Shown: positions 30,572-37,903 of the stretch, one piece after another | Position numbering within the stretch: position 1 is the stretch's first letter | How the letters are laid out: each line of letters opens with the position of its first letter | Assembly: GCA_031550435.1 (NCBI GenBank) | Contig: JAVBOO010000011.1 | Coordinates: forward strand, 1 to 64,000 | Direction: 5' to 3' | From: JAVBOO01 sp031550435 | GTDB lineage: Bacteria > Bacillota > Clostridia > Lachnospirales > WRAX01 | Length of the DNA: 64,000 nt | Made by a program: the position numbers and the translations under genes | Notes under the pieces: model-generated | The model's database searches: none | Told to the model about the DNA's origin: nothing | Seen by the model: only the letters and a program-made list of their open reading frames with translations

Positions 30572-32569
30572 TTATCTGTTCTCGATTATCGTTAATGTTC
30601 CCATATCAACGCTTATATCCAGCACAGTGTCTCCGCTGCCGTGCGTACTGCCGAAACTCGACTTGACCGGCACGTTCCAGCCTTTCGGGAGGTTTGCCGA
30701 ACTCATTGTAACCTCCAGCTTAACGGTCAGATAATCTGCCGGCTTTTTGAACGTCAGCTTTATGTTACCCATATTATCGATTACAGACGAGTTTCCGAGT
30801 ATCGTCCCGATATTCATCATCGTACTGCCCATATCGCCCTTGTATGTCAACTTTTCCGCCGACTCTATGTCGATAAACATTGAAGACATAGAACTTTCGA
30901 TATCCATACTTTTAAACATGTTTCCGGTCACAGAATCTGCCGCCATTGCGCTTTTGTAAACAAAGTTATCCGCTTTAAGCCCGCAGATGCTTGCGTGACC
31001 CATCGAGTTTTTAATTATTACATCAGAAAAATCGTTTAGGCTTTCGGGCACAAAAACTTTGATTAATCTGGGCTCAAAAGACAAATCATAGGATGTCTGA
31101 ATACTCGGTTTCGCGATAAACGTGACTTTTGTGCCGTTATCGCTGAATGTATAGGTATACGGTGTCGAATAGTCCTCCTTATCGTATACCTCCGCTCTCA
31201 GCGTTTTTTCGTTTGTGTATTCAAAGCATACATACATGCCCTTCACGTCAATAACCAGACTGTCCGGGTTTGTCACCTCGCTGTCAAGCCCGGTAACATT
31301 CGGAAGTTTTTCCTTCAGCTCGTCAAACGTCATATTCTTTTGAAAAGCGTTGACCCAGAACCCTCCGTTTGTATTAATGATTTCTCCCGCGCTTCGTTTC
31401 ATCTCGTCAAGCAGCTGCCTGCCCATATCCGTATAGGGATCGCTGCTCGCAGCATCGGTAGTTTGTGCCGGTTCGTCCCGCTCCGCCTGTTCCGTCTCGG
31501 CAATCCTAGGGGCATCCGTCTTTCTGCTTTCTTGCTCCAAAGCGGTTAGTTTATCGCTCAAGCTGTTATTCTCCGCAGCCAGCGTGAAAAAACCGACCGA
31601 GAGCATAACAAGAATTACGGTTGATATAATTGCGAATACGCGTGTAAAATTCCTTCCGTTCAAAATTGTCTCCACCCTTCTGTAGAAATTGCTTTTGCCA
31701 AACGTCAGCCCGGCTGCAAAGCTTCTTTTGTAGTGCTTCGCGACATGCACCAGCGTTTGCGCGTATTCCGTCTTCTTTTCGGAATCTGAACCCTTTGTTA
31801 AAGCATAGTCGCAGTCGAACTCCATCGCCTCGTCAAGTTTTGAGGTGAAATACCAGACAAAAGGATTAAACCAGTTAAAAATATTGATAAAAAAAGCAAT
31901 AAACTTGATTACATAATGCCTGCGCTTTATGTGAACCGCTTCGTGTGTCAATGCGAAACGAAGCTCGCATTCGCTCATTTCGCTGGAAAGTCTTGCCGGG
32001 ACAACCACAAGCGGCTTGAACAATCCAAACACAAAAAACGAGTTTGCGAATGACGAACAGACCGTTTCGGTATCTGCTCGTATCCCAGCTTTTTCAAAGC
32101 ATTCCGCCGTTATTTCCGCTGCCTTTATATCCGGCTCGTCGTGCTTCTGCCTGTAAATTCTGATCTTCGTCGAGTAATAATAGTTAAAAAACGCAAAAAC
32201 CAGTAATACGGTAACAGCTGCCCAACAGAGTAAGATTACAGTGAAAATACCCATGCCGTTTCCCGGGGAAGCAGAATCTATAACGGCAGCCGTATACCGG
32301 GAAACCGGTATTTCCGAAAAACGCACGGTTGCCCTGCCGGAAATCACCTGTCCAACTTCCGTGCCGGAGTCGAAAAGCCGAAAAAAGCTGAGAGGGCTTT
32401 GCAGCTTGAGCGGAATGATAAATTTGAAAAAAACAAGCAGCCAGGCAAAAAGTCTAAACCGGGGAGAAACGTATTTTCCGAAAATTCGCAGCAGCAGCGC
32501 AACGGTCAGTCCCATGAGCGTTCCCTGCACCGACAATGCAATAATTGTGTCTATAGCATAGCTCGCCAT
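30572..32569 (-). CDS. BlaR1/MecR1-like M56 metallopeptidase antirepressor
   Basis: The 665-residue protein has an N-terminal membrane part (hydrophobic segments about 9-30, 40-56, 107-128), then the cytosolic zinc protease with H209-EAVH followed by helices IAFFINIFNWFNPFVWYF and DEAMEFDCDYA. Another helix at about 322-341 leads to an outer domain of about 320 residues. That domain is not a penicillin-binding domain. It ends in strands like DUF4097 (DTVLDISVDMGTLTIIENR), so the signal is probably not a beta-lactam. It is predicted to activate cleavage of the BlaI-like repressor. The start lies 4 bases after the repressor stop. Confidence 0.88.
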   Translation of the reverse strand: MASYAIDTIIALSVQGTLMGLTVALLLRIFGKYVSPRFRLFAWLLVFFKFIIPLKLQSPLSFFRLFDSGTEVGQVISGRATVRFSEIPVSRYTAAVIDSASPGNGMGIFTVILLCWAAVTVLLVFAFFNYYYSTKIRIYRQKHDEPDIKAAEITAECFEKAGIRADTETVCSSFANSFFVFGLFKPLVVVPARLSSEMSECELRFALTHEAVHIKRRHYVIKFIAFFINIFNWFNPFVWYFTSKLDEAMEFDCDYALTKGSDSEKKTEYAQTLVHVAKHYKRSFAAGLTFGKSNFYRRVETILNGRNFTRVFAIISTVILVMLSVGFFTLAAENNSLSDKLTALEQESRKTDAPRIAETEQAERDEPAQTTDAASSDPYTDMGRQLLDEMKRSAGEIINTNGGFWVNAFQKNMTFDELKEKLPNVTGLDSEVTNPDSLVIDVKGMYVCFEYTNEKTLRAEVYDKEDYSTPYTYTFSDNGTKVTFIAKPSIQTSYDLSFEPRLIKVFVPESLNDFSDVIIKNSMGHASICGLKADNFVYKSAMAADSVTGNMFKSMDIESSMSSMFIDIESAEKLTYKGDMGSTMMNIGTILGNSSVIDNMGNIKLTFKKPADYLTVKLEVTMSSANLPKGWNVPVKSSFGSTHGSGDTVLDISVDMGTLTIIENR

Positions 32570-32573
32570 ACCG

Positions 32574-32939
32574 TCACTCCCTTTTCTTTTTTAGCATCTC
32601 CTCGATGGCCTTTATGTCGTCTTCCTCAACGTCTCCGCTGTTCAGAAACGCAGAAACAAGTCTCCTGTATGAACCCATGAACATTTTGTTGACAAAATCC
32701 TTGGTTTCCGAGCTGCCGACCTCTTCTCTCGTATAAAGTGCGGAACATATAAAGCCGGGTTCTTCTCTTGCAACTATCTTTTTTTCTACAAGCCGGTTGA
32801 TAAACGTATAAGTTGTATTCCTGTTCCAGTTCTTGAGCGCATACATGGACTTAACTATATCGGTCGCCTTCAAAGGACCGCTGTCCCACAAAACTTCGAG
32901 TATGTTCAATTCTCCGTCTGTAACTTTAGGTACGTTCAT
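32574..32939 (-). CDS. BlaI/MecI-family transcriptional repressor
   Basis: The product is 121 residues from ATG 32939, with AAAGGGTGAG upstream. The longer open frame (to 32987) runs through the promoter and operator and is rejected. The winged helix has the family pattern: TDGELNILEVLWDSGPLKAT, DIVKSMYALKNWNRNTTYTF and INRLVEKKIVAREEPGF. The C-terminal helices dimerise. It should bind the dyad in its own promoter and be inactivated through the M56 partner encoded just downstream. The regulated genes may be this operon alone. Confidence 0.9.
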   Translation of the reverse strand: MNVPKVTDGELNILEVLWDSGPLKATDIVKSMYALKNWNRNTTYTFINRLVEKKIVAREEPGFICSALYTREEVGSSETKDFVNKMFMGSYRRLVSAFLNSGDVEEDDIKAIEEMLKKKRE

Positions 32940-32977
32940 TTTGCTCACCCTTTCCTGACTAACTCTTTCGTCAAAAT

Positions 32978-33006
32978 AGACTAACACATTAGTCAGACTA
33001 AGTCAA
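32978..33006 (-). promoter_or_regulatory. Promoter and dyad operator of the blaI-like operon
   Basis: On the minus strand TTGACT (about 33006-33001) and TAGTCT (about 32983-32978) are 17 bases apart. Between and over the -10 box lies the dyad GACTAA-CACA-TTAGTC (32979-32994), close to the TACTACA-type dyads bound by BlaI/MecI. Further GACTAA half-sites occur at about 32957 and 32996. Confidence 0.7.
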
Positions 33007-33055
33007 CAAAAAAATACACCGCCGCAAAATTTTACTTTTACGACGGCGTATATTA

Positions 33056-33162
33056 ATGAGGCGACAATTAACCATTCGCTAAACTTGTTGCCTCAATCCC
33101 CATTAGGCCCGCAGAACCGGTATAGGTGGTGATTAAACCTCATGGTTTAATCGGGGATCAAT
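33056..33162 (-). repeat. Element A, copy A4 (reversed)
   Basis: Read on the minus strand: ATTGATCCCCGATTAAACC with loop ATGA and GGTTTAATC, then GGGGATTGAGGCAACAAG and TTGTCGCCTCAT. Here the first stem has four C and the matching run four G, against five and five in A2. A separate hairpin (CGCCG/CGGCG, about 33019-33048) precedes it. Confidence 0.9.
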
Positions 33163-33166
33163 ATTG

Positions 33167-33517
33167 CTAATCCTGCCACTCCTGCAAGACAGCAGGTATA
33201 TCGGTTACACTCTTTTCCTTCCACAGCATATATCCCGACATTTCTACGTCATAGTATTCAAGTATCCACATGGTTCTGTCATAACCCTTAACTTCAAAGA
33301 TTTTGTCAAGCTTGTCTCCGTCGGCAATCCCGAACTGCTTGCCTATCAGACTGTCATCCGCTATTACTCCGAACGGAACATAGGTCAAATCTCCCCAGTA
33401 CATCTCCACTGTATAAGGGTCATCCGAATATGTGAAAGCTTCATAATTCTTTTTTGCACACGCAAAAAGTGAAAGGCAAAGTAAAACGGCTGTCAGACAT
33501 AAAAGTAACTTTTTCAA
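33167..33517 (-). CDS. Small lipoprotein of unknown function
   Basis: The product is 116 residues from TTG 33517, with GGGGAGGATGTGG upstream. Longer in-frame starts would bury the signal peptide. The start LKKLLLCLTAVLLCLSLFAC is a lipoprotein signal with lipobox LFAC. The mature part, AKKNYEAFTYSDDPYTVEMY and YVPFGVIADDSLIGKQFGIA, is small and acidic, with no family I recognise. It is likely anchored to the outer face of the membrane. Element A4 begins 4 bases past its stop. Confidence 0.75.
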   Translation of the reverse strand: MKKLLLCLTAVLLCLSLFACAKKNYEAFTYSDDPYTVEMYWGDLTYVPFGVIADDSLIGKQFGIADGDKLDKIFEVKGYDRTMWILEYYDVEMSGYMLWKEKSVTDIPAVLQEWQD

Positions 33518-33690
33518 GACGCCACATCCTCCCCGCAAAGCGGAATACATAATATCTGTATAGTACTTAAGCTTTGCCACATTATACCACGAGCGGCGCA
33601 CGAAAACAACATCTTGTTGCCACATGCGCCGCCCTTTGTGCGGCTGCCGCAATAACGCGTCTTTTAGAATATCCCGGGATTACGTTTCAT

Positions 33691-33912
33691 CTAGCCTTCT
33701 TTTCCGCCTTTGTCGTCTTTGTCGTCTTTCTTTTCTTTTTCCGTCTCTAAGCCGATTTCGCCTAAAAGCGTGTTTATTCCGCCTCCGATATCCTTATCGA
33801 TATTTTTGATTATCTTTTTTATATCACCGGGCAGAAATTTGCTCCTCCTCGGTCTGTAAAATAATTGCCTCGCCTTATTTGAAATACGCGTGCTCACAAA
33901 CACAGTCATCAC
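33691..33912 (-). CDS. Hypothetical small basic protein with acidic tail (73 aa)
   Basis: The frame starts at ATG 33912 or the adjacent ATG 33909, after AAAGGCGGG. The product has a basic N-terminal half (RISNKARQLFYRPRRSKFLP) followed by DIKKIIKNIDKDIGGGINTL and a low-complexity tail (EKEKKDDKDDKGGKEG). It lies alone between the lipoprotein gene and element A5. The tail makes composition unusual. I do not recognise it and it could be spurious. Confidence 0.45.
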   Translation of the reverse strand: MMTVFVSTRISNKARQLFYRPRRSKFLPGDIKKIIKNIDKDIGGGINTLLGEIGLETEKEKKDDKDDKGGKEG

Positions 33913-33958
33913 CCGCCTTTTCTATATTATATGCGCAACCACATATAATGTAATTCTT

Positions 33959-34070
33959 ATTGAGGCGACAATTAAACCATTCGCTAAACTTGTCGCCTCA
34001 ATCCCCCTTAGGCCCGCAGGTCCGGTGTAAAGAGGTGATTAAACCGCATGGTTTAATCGGAGGGATCAAT
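33959..34070 (-). repeat. Element A, copy A5 (reversed)
   Basis: A well-conserved copy. The ATTGAGGCGACAA arm (33959 on) pairs perfectly with TTGTCGCCTCAAT, and GATTAAACC-GCAT-GGTTTAATC forms the other hairpin. It lies upstream of the promoter of the DUF1294-rsmG unit. Confidence 0.92.
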
Positions 34071-34127
34071 TATAGTCGCTTAACCTAAAACCGGTATGCT
34101 CCGCAAAAAATCGCCGCAAATAAACGC

Positions 34128-34155
34128 TTGACAAATTTCGTATAAAATGTAGACT
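34128..34155 (+). promoter_or_regulatory. Promoter of the DUF1294-rsmG unit
   Basis: TTGACA (34128-34133) and TAGACT (34150-34155) are 16 bases apart. The leader to the ATG at 34247 is about 85 nt and includes a GCCGC/GCGGC hairpin. Confidence 0.55.
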
Positions 34156-34246
34156 TATGTGAGCGCCGGTCAGAGCTGTGTTCGCGGATATGCGCCGCCT
34201 TTCGCGGCCTGTCCGTTCGGCATTTATCCGTTTTTTGGAGGTTATA

Positions 34247-34555
34247 ATGGAAAATACTGTAGCTTTAATAATTGTAGCCGTATATCTTTTGTGGAACCTG
34301 GCTGTTATGGTGATTTACGGAGTCGATAAGAAAAAAGCCGAAAAAGACAAATGGCGTATCAAAGAAAAGACTCTGATTCTTCTTGCATTTTGCTTCGGCG
34401 GCATCGGCGCTCTAACAGGCATGTATATTTTCAGGCACAAAACAACAAAGCCTAAATTTACTGTGCTTGTCCCCGTTGCGATTGTCGTTAATTTCCTGGT
34501 TGCCTGGGGGCTGTACAGCCTGCTCGTTCAACCGGTGATCATTCAGCTTGTATAA
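34247..34555 (+). CDS. DUF1294 family membrane protein
   Basis: The product is 102 residues from ATG 34247, with TTTTTGGAGG upstream. An in-frame start at 34178 lacks a site. Three hydrophobic stretches are visible: ALIIVAVYLLWNLAVMVIYG, ILLAFCFGGIGALTGMYIF and FTVLVPVAIVVNFLVAWGLY. Between them KDKWRIKEKTLI and FRHKTTKPKF are the conserved DUF1294 motifs. The function of this family is unknown. rsmG follows 11 bases after its stop, so they are probably cotranscribed. Confidence 0.85.
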   Translation: MENTVALIIVAVYLLWNLAVMVIYGVDKKKAEKDKWRIKEKTLILLAFCFGGIGALTGMYIFRHKTTKPKFTVLVPVAIVVNFLVAWGLYSLLVQPVIIQLV

Positions 34556-34566
34556 ACGGTGATATC

Positions 34567-35286
34567 ATGACATTTGAAAACATACTAAAAACAGGAGCTT
34601 CAGAGTTCGGTTTAGATCTAAGTGAAGCTGAGCTTGCCGCATTTTTGCGCTACTCGAGCTTTTTGATATCCGAAAACGAAAAAATGAACCTTACCGCGAT
34701 AACATCGGAAGCCGATATTGCCGTCAAGCATTTTTTGGACAGCCTTAGTCTGCGTTTCGCAATCGATATTAAACATAACGCTAAGATTATAGATATCGGA
34801 ACCGGTGCCGGTTTTCCCGGAGTTCCGCTGAAAATCGTACTGCCGGGCACTGAGGTTTTACTTGCGGATTCCCTCGCCAAGAGAATCGCTTTCCTTGATA
34901 AACTTATCACTGAGCTTTCTCTCGAAAAAATCAGCGCAGTCCATATGCGCGCGGAAGAAGGCGGCAGAGACGCAAAGCTTCGCGACAGTTTTGATATCGC
35001 TGTCTCACGAGCGGTCGCAAGACTCAGGGAGCTGTGCGAATATTGCCTCCCATTCGTTAAACCCGGCGGTTTTTTTGTTGCTATGAAGGGAAATGACATT
35101 TTGACCGAGCTTGATGAAGCAAAGTCTGCCATAAAAGCGCTTAACGGAGAAGTTCATGACATAAAAACTCTAACCTTGCCGTTTAGCGATTATAAACGCA
35201 ATCTGATAGTCATAAGAAAATTACGACACACTCCGATAAAATTCCCCAGGAAACAAGCCCAAATAGTAAAAACCCCCATCATTTAG
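34567..35286 (+). CDS. rsmG: 16S rRNA (guanine-527-N7) methyltransferase RsmG
   Basis: The 239-residue protein contains the GidB motifs: FLISENEKMNLTAIT, VKHFLDSLS, IIDIGTGAGFPGVPLKIV (SAM-binding loop), VLLADSLAKRIAFLDKL and DIAVSRAVARLRELCEYCLP, with the C-terminal FVAMKG. It methylates G527 in the decoding centre of 16S rRNA. Loss gives low-level streptomycin resistance in other bacteria. In Firmicutes the gene usually lies beside noc/parB near the origin, as here. A terminator follows at 35268. Confidence 0.96.
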   Translation: MTFENILKTGASEFGLDLSEAELAAFLRYSSFLISENEKMNLTAITSEADIAVKHFLDSLSLRFAIDIKHNAKIIDIGTGAGFPGVPLKIVLPGTEVLLADSLAKRIAFLDKLITELSLEKISAVHMRAEEGGRDAKLRDSFDIAVSRAVARLRELCEYCLPFVKPGGFFVAMKGNDILTELDEAKSAIKALNGEVHDIKTLTLPFSDYKRNLIVIRKLRHTPIKFPRKQAQIVKTPII

Positions 35287-35306
35287 CCAGAATTATGGGG
35301 GTTTTT
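35268..35306. terminator. Bidirectional terminator after rsmG
   Basis: AAAAACCCCCAT pairs with ATGGGGGTTTTT. The left arm overlaps the last rsmG codons. Confidence 0.85.
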
Positions 35307-35408
35307 GCCGCACGATAATTATTTTGAATTGTCTGACAATTCACATTTCCCAAGAATTATCCGGTATGCTTGTCTAAGGAAATAATTTCCTGCGAGGAGG
35401 CAAAAAAT

Positions 35409-36209
35409 ATGAATGAAGCATATGTATTAAGCGATTCTCAAATTATTAACCTGCCTATTACAGTTATAAGCCCCAACCCATATCAGCCGAGAAGATACTT
35501 CGACCGCTTGCAGCTGGAGGAACTTGCCGAATCGATTAAAGAATTCGGAGTCTTGCAACCCGTAACCGTAAGATTGATAAACAGCACCGTATACGAGCTT
35601 GTAGCCGGAGAACGAAGGCTGAGAGCGTCAAAGCTGGCCGGTAGAACACATATCCCCGCCATTGTAATCAATATAAATGACAGAGAATCGGCGATGATAG
35701 CCCTGATAGAAAATCTTCAGCGCCAGAACTTGAGCTATTTTGAAGAAGCCGAGGGCTTTTCGAGTCTGATAGCCGATTTTGAGTTTACTCAGGAACAGGT
35801 AGCAAAAAGAATCGGCAAGAACCAGTCGACTATCGCAAACAAACTAAGACTGCTGCGTTTGCCCAAGGATGTTAAACAGCGCCTGACGGAAAACAATCTG
35901 ACGGAGCGCCACGCTCGCGCCCTGCTTAAGCTAGAGACCGAAGAAGACATGCTTGCGGTAATCGAAAAAGTTGTAAACGACAACATGAATGTCAGCAAAA
36001 CCGAAGCGTACATTGAAAAGTTTCAAAATACAAAGCCGCCACACAAGTCAAAATCAGTAAAGGTAAAGACATACATAAAAGACCTTCGAATATTTACGAA
36101 CACCATAAAACAAGCCGTAGACTGCATGAATAGTTCCGGAGTCGAGACAATGTACGAGTTCGAAGAGACGCAGGACGGCTGTATGATAACAATAGCTGTT
36201 TGCTATTGA
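35409..36209 (+). CDS. noc: Nucleoid occlusion protein Noc (ParB family)
   Basis: The product is 266 residues from ATG 35409, with GCGAGGAGG upstream. The N-terminal CTPase domain has NPYQPRRYFD and GERRLRA (ParB box), then LIENLQRQNLSYFEEAEGF. The helix-turn-helix TQEQVAKRIGKNQSTIANKL followed by RLLRLP is the Noc form rather than ParB (which has RPHIANHLRLL-like sequence). Noc binds dispersed sites, loads as a CTP clamp and keeps FtsZ from cutting the nucleoid. Its position after rsmG matches Bacillus. No parA follows. The TGA stop lies inside the first bases of element A6. Confidence 0.88.
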   Translation: MNEAYVLSDSQIINLPITVISPNPYQPRRYFDRLQLEELAESIKEFGVLQPVTVRLINSTVYELVAGERRLRASKLAGRTHIPAIVININDRESAMIALIENLQRQNLSYFEEAEGFSSLIADFEFTQEQVAKRIGKNQSTIANKLRLLRLPKDVKQRLTENNLTERHARALLKLETEEDMLAVIEKVVNDNMNVSKTEAYIEKFQNTKPPHKSKSVKVKTYIKDLRIFTNTIKQAVDCMNSSGVETMYEFEETQDGCMITIAVCY

Positions 36210-36315
36210 GGCGACAGTTAAACCTTTCTCTAAACTTGTCGCCTCGATCCCCCTTAGGCCCGCAGGTCCGGTATTATGGGGTGATTAGACCGTATGGTTT
36301 AATCGGGGGATCAAT
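36205..36315 (-). repeat. Element A, copy A6 (reversed), overlapping the noc stop
   Basis: Read on the minus strand: ATTGATCCCCCGATTAAACC, loop ATAC, GGTCTAATC, then GGGGGATCGAGGCGACAAG and TGTCGCCTCAAT. The terminal ATTGAGGC on the + strand supplies the noc TGA codon (36207-36209). A hairpin GCCCAC-TAT-GTGGGC with six T (36331-36351) follows as terminator. Confidence 0.92.
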
Positions 36316-36330
36316 ATTAAACCGCCTACG

Positions 36331-36351
36331 GCCCACTATGTGGGCTTTTTT
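36331..36351 (+). terminator. Intrinsic terminator after noc
   Basis: GCCCAC-TAT-GTGGGC followed by TTTTTT. It comes after element A6. Confidence 0.85.
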
Positions 36352-36365
36352 CGCATAGTTAAGAA

Positions 36366-36447
36366 AGTGCGCCAATGCGGCGAATCTGCGTCTTAGTGAG
36401 TGAACAGCAAAACATAGCGTTTTCCTTTATTTTTTTGCCGAAGTAAT
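36366..36447 (+). repeat. Element B, partial copy B4
   Basis: Only the right half of B remains: GTGCGCCAATGCGGCGAATC, TGCGTCTTAGTGAGTGAACA and the end TTTTTGCCGAAGTAAT. The second hairpin has several changes. The consensus TetR promoter starts 4 bases after it. Confidence 0.8.
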
Positions 36448-36450
36448 GTA

Positions 36451-36500
36451 TTGACAATCAAATTCGACCGAAGTATAATCTTAACAGACCACTATGGTCT
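36451..36500 (+). promoter_or_regulatory. Consensus promoter and palindromic operator of the TetR-ABC operon
   Basis: TTGACA (36451-36456), 17-base spacer and TATAAT (36474-36479) form a perfect promoter. AGACCA-CTA-TGGTCT (36486-36500) is a perfect palindrome at about the start of transcription, the position of a self-regulating TetR site. Confidence 0.88.
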
Positions 36501-36544
36501 ATAGTATTACTAAAGCGGTCCGCCGTTTATAGGGAGGTGGTCAA

Positions 36545-37180
36545 TTGGCCGGGAACTTTGATCTGTTTCATGCTCTCGAACCCGAGAAAAAGCAGCGAAT
36601 TTTAAATGCTGCACTCGATGAATTCGCGGGAAAAGGCTTTAAGCGTGCCTCAACAAACGAGATTGTCAAAAAAGCAGGTATCGGTAAAGGTATGCTTTTT
36701 TACTATTTCGGCAGCAAAACCGAGCTTTTTGAATTTCTGTGCGAATACGCCCTGGAGTTCGCCGCTAACGAATACGCGGGACATTTCAAAGCCGAAACCG
36801 GGGATTTTATCGAGCGTTACCGTCAGTTGTCCGAGATAAAACGCAGAGCTATGGATGAATTTAAGCATCTGCTAAATTTTGTGACACATATTTATTTGGA
36901 CGATCAATGCGAGTTCACAAAAAGATACTCGGAGCAAATAAAGAACCTTCGAGAACGAGCGACGAAAACCCTTTTCGATAACCTCGACTGTTCGCTTTTT
37001 AAAGATGACCTGAAGCCCGATTTGACAGTAAAATACATCATTTGGCTCATGGAAGCATATGAAAGGGATATGGTAGCGAGGATTAAACACGTGAGCTTAA
37101 ACAATCAGGAGCTAGCTGAAGAATGGGAAAAATATTACGCATTTCTGGACGACTTAAAAAAAATATTCTATAGGGGGTAA
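36545..37180 (+). CDS. TetR/AcrR-family regulator
   Basis: The product is 211 residues from TTG 36545, with AGGGAGGTGG about 5 bases upstream. The DNA-binding domain is clear: KQRILNAALDEFAGKGFKRA, STNEIVKKAGIGKGMLFYYF and GSKTELFEFL. The C-terminal ligand domain is diverged. It lies 6 bases before an ABC exporter and behind a consensus promoter with a palindrome, so it should repress its own operon until an unknown ligand, likely an exporter substrate, binds. Confidence 0.92.
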   Translation: MAGNFDLFHALEPEKKQRILNAALDEFAGKGFKRASTNEIVKKAGIGKGMLFYYFGSKTELFEFLCEYALEFAANEYAGHFKAETGDFIERYRQLSEIKRRAMDEFKHLLNFVTHIYLDDQCEFTKRYSEQIKNLRERATKTLFDNLDCSLFKDDLKPDLTVKYIIWLMEAYERDMVARIKHVSLNNQELAEEWEKYYAFLDDLKKIFYRG

Positions 37181-37186
37181 AAAATA

Positions 37187-37903
37187 ATGTCTGTCGTTGA
37201 AATCAAGGGACTTGTTAAGAAATTCGGCAAGTTTACGGCTCTCGACGGTGTAAATATCAAAGTTGAGCAGGGTGAAGTTCATGCGTTTCTCGGCCCGAAC
37301 GGCTCCGGCAAGACAACGACCATGCGTGTGCTTCTGGGGATATTGCGCGCAACATCAGGCGAAATAAAACTGTTCGGCAAAGACGCATGGGCAAGTTCGA
37401 TCGAGCTTCACAAACGCATTGCTTTTGTTCCGGGAGATGTGAACCTATGGGAAAATCTAACCGGCGGGGAGGTAATCGACTTGTTTCTGTCTCTGCGCAG
37501 CTCCGATAAACTCGATAAAGCGAAGCGCGAGCTTTACTTGAAGCGTTTTGAGCTCGATGCTTCAAAAAAGTGCCGTACCTACTCGAAGGGAAACAGACAA
37601 AAAGTCGCTCTTGTCGCCGCGTTTGCCTCCGATGCCGAACTGTTTATCCTTGACGAGCCCACGAGCGGACTTGACCCGCTGATGGAGAAAGTGTTCCAAG
37701 AGTGCGTTACCGAGCTTAAAGCGCAGGGCAAAAGCGTGTTTTTGTCCAGTCATATCATGAGTGAGGTTGAGAAGCTTGCAGACAGAATCAGCATTATCCG
37801 CGAGGGAAAAATAGTCGCAAACGGTTCTATGTCCGATATATCCGCTAAGGCGGCAGGCAGAACTCTTGAAGAGCTGTTCCTAAGCGAATACGAAGGGCGG
37901 TGA
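37187..37903 (+). CDS. ABC exporter ATP-binding protein
   Basis: The 238-residue ATPase has Walker A GPNGSGKTT, Q-loop region RIAFVPGDVNLWENLTGG, signature YSKGNRQKV (SKGNRQ rather than SGG), Walker B LFILDEPTSGLD and the switch His in SSHIMSE. It belongs to the CcmA/DrrA-type drug or polyketide export ATPases. A GTG start of the permease overlaps its stop by four bases, so the two are coupled. The substrate is unknown. Confidence 0.95.
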   Translation: MSVVEIKGLVKKFGKFTALDGVNIKVEQGEVHAFLGPNGSGKTTTMRVLLGILRATSGEIKLFGKDAWASSIELHKRIAFVPGDVNLWENLTGGEVIDLFLSLRSSDKLDKAKRELYLKRFELDASKKCRTYSKGNRQKVALVAAFASDAELFILDEPTSGLDPLMEKVFQECVTELKAQGKSVFLSSHIMSEVEKLADRISIIREGKIVANGSMSDISAKAAGRTLEELFLSEYEGR

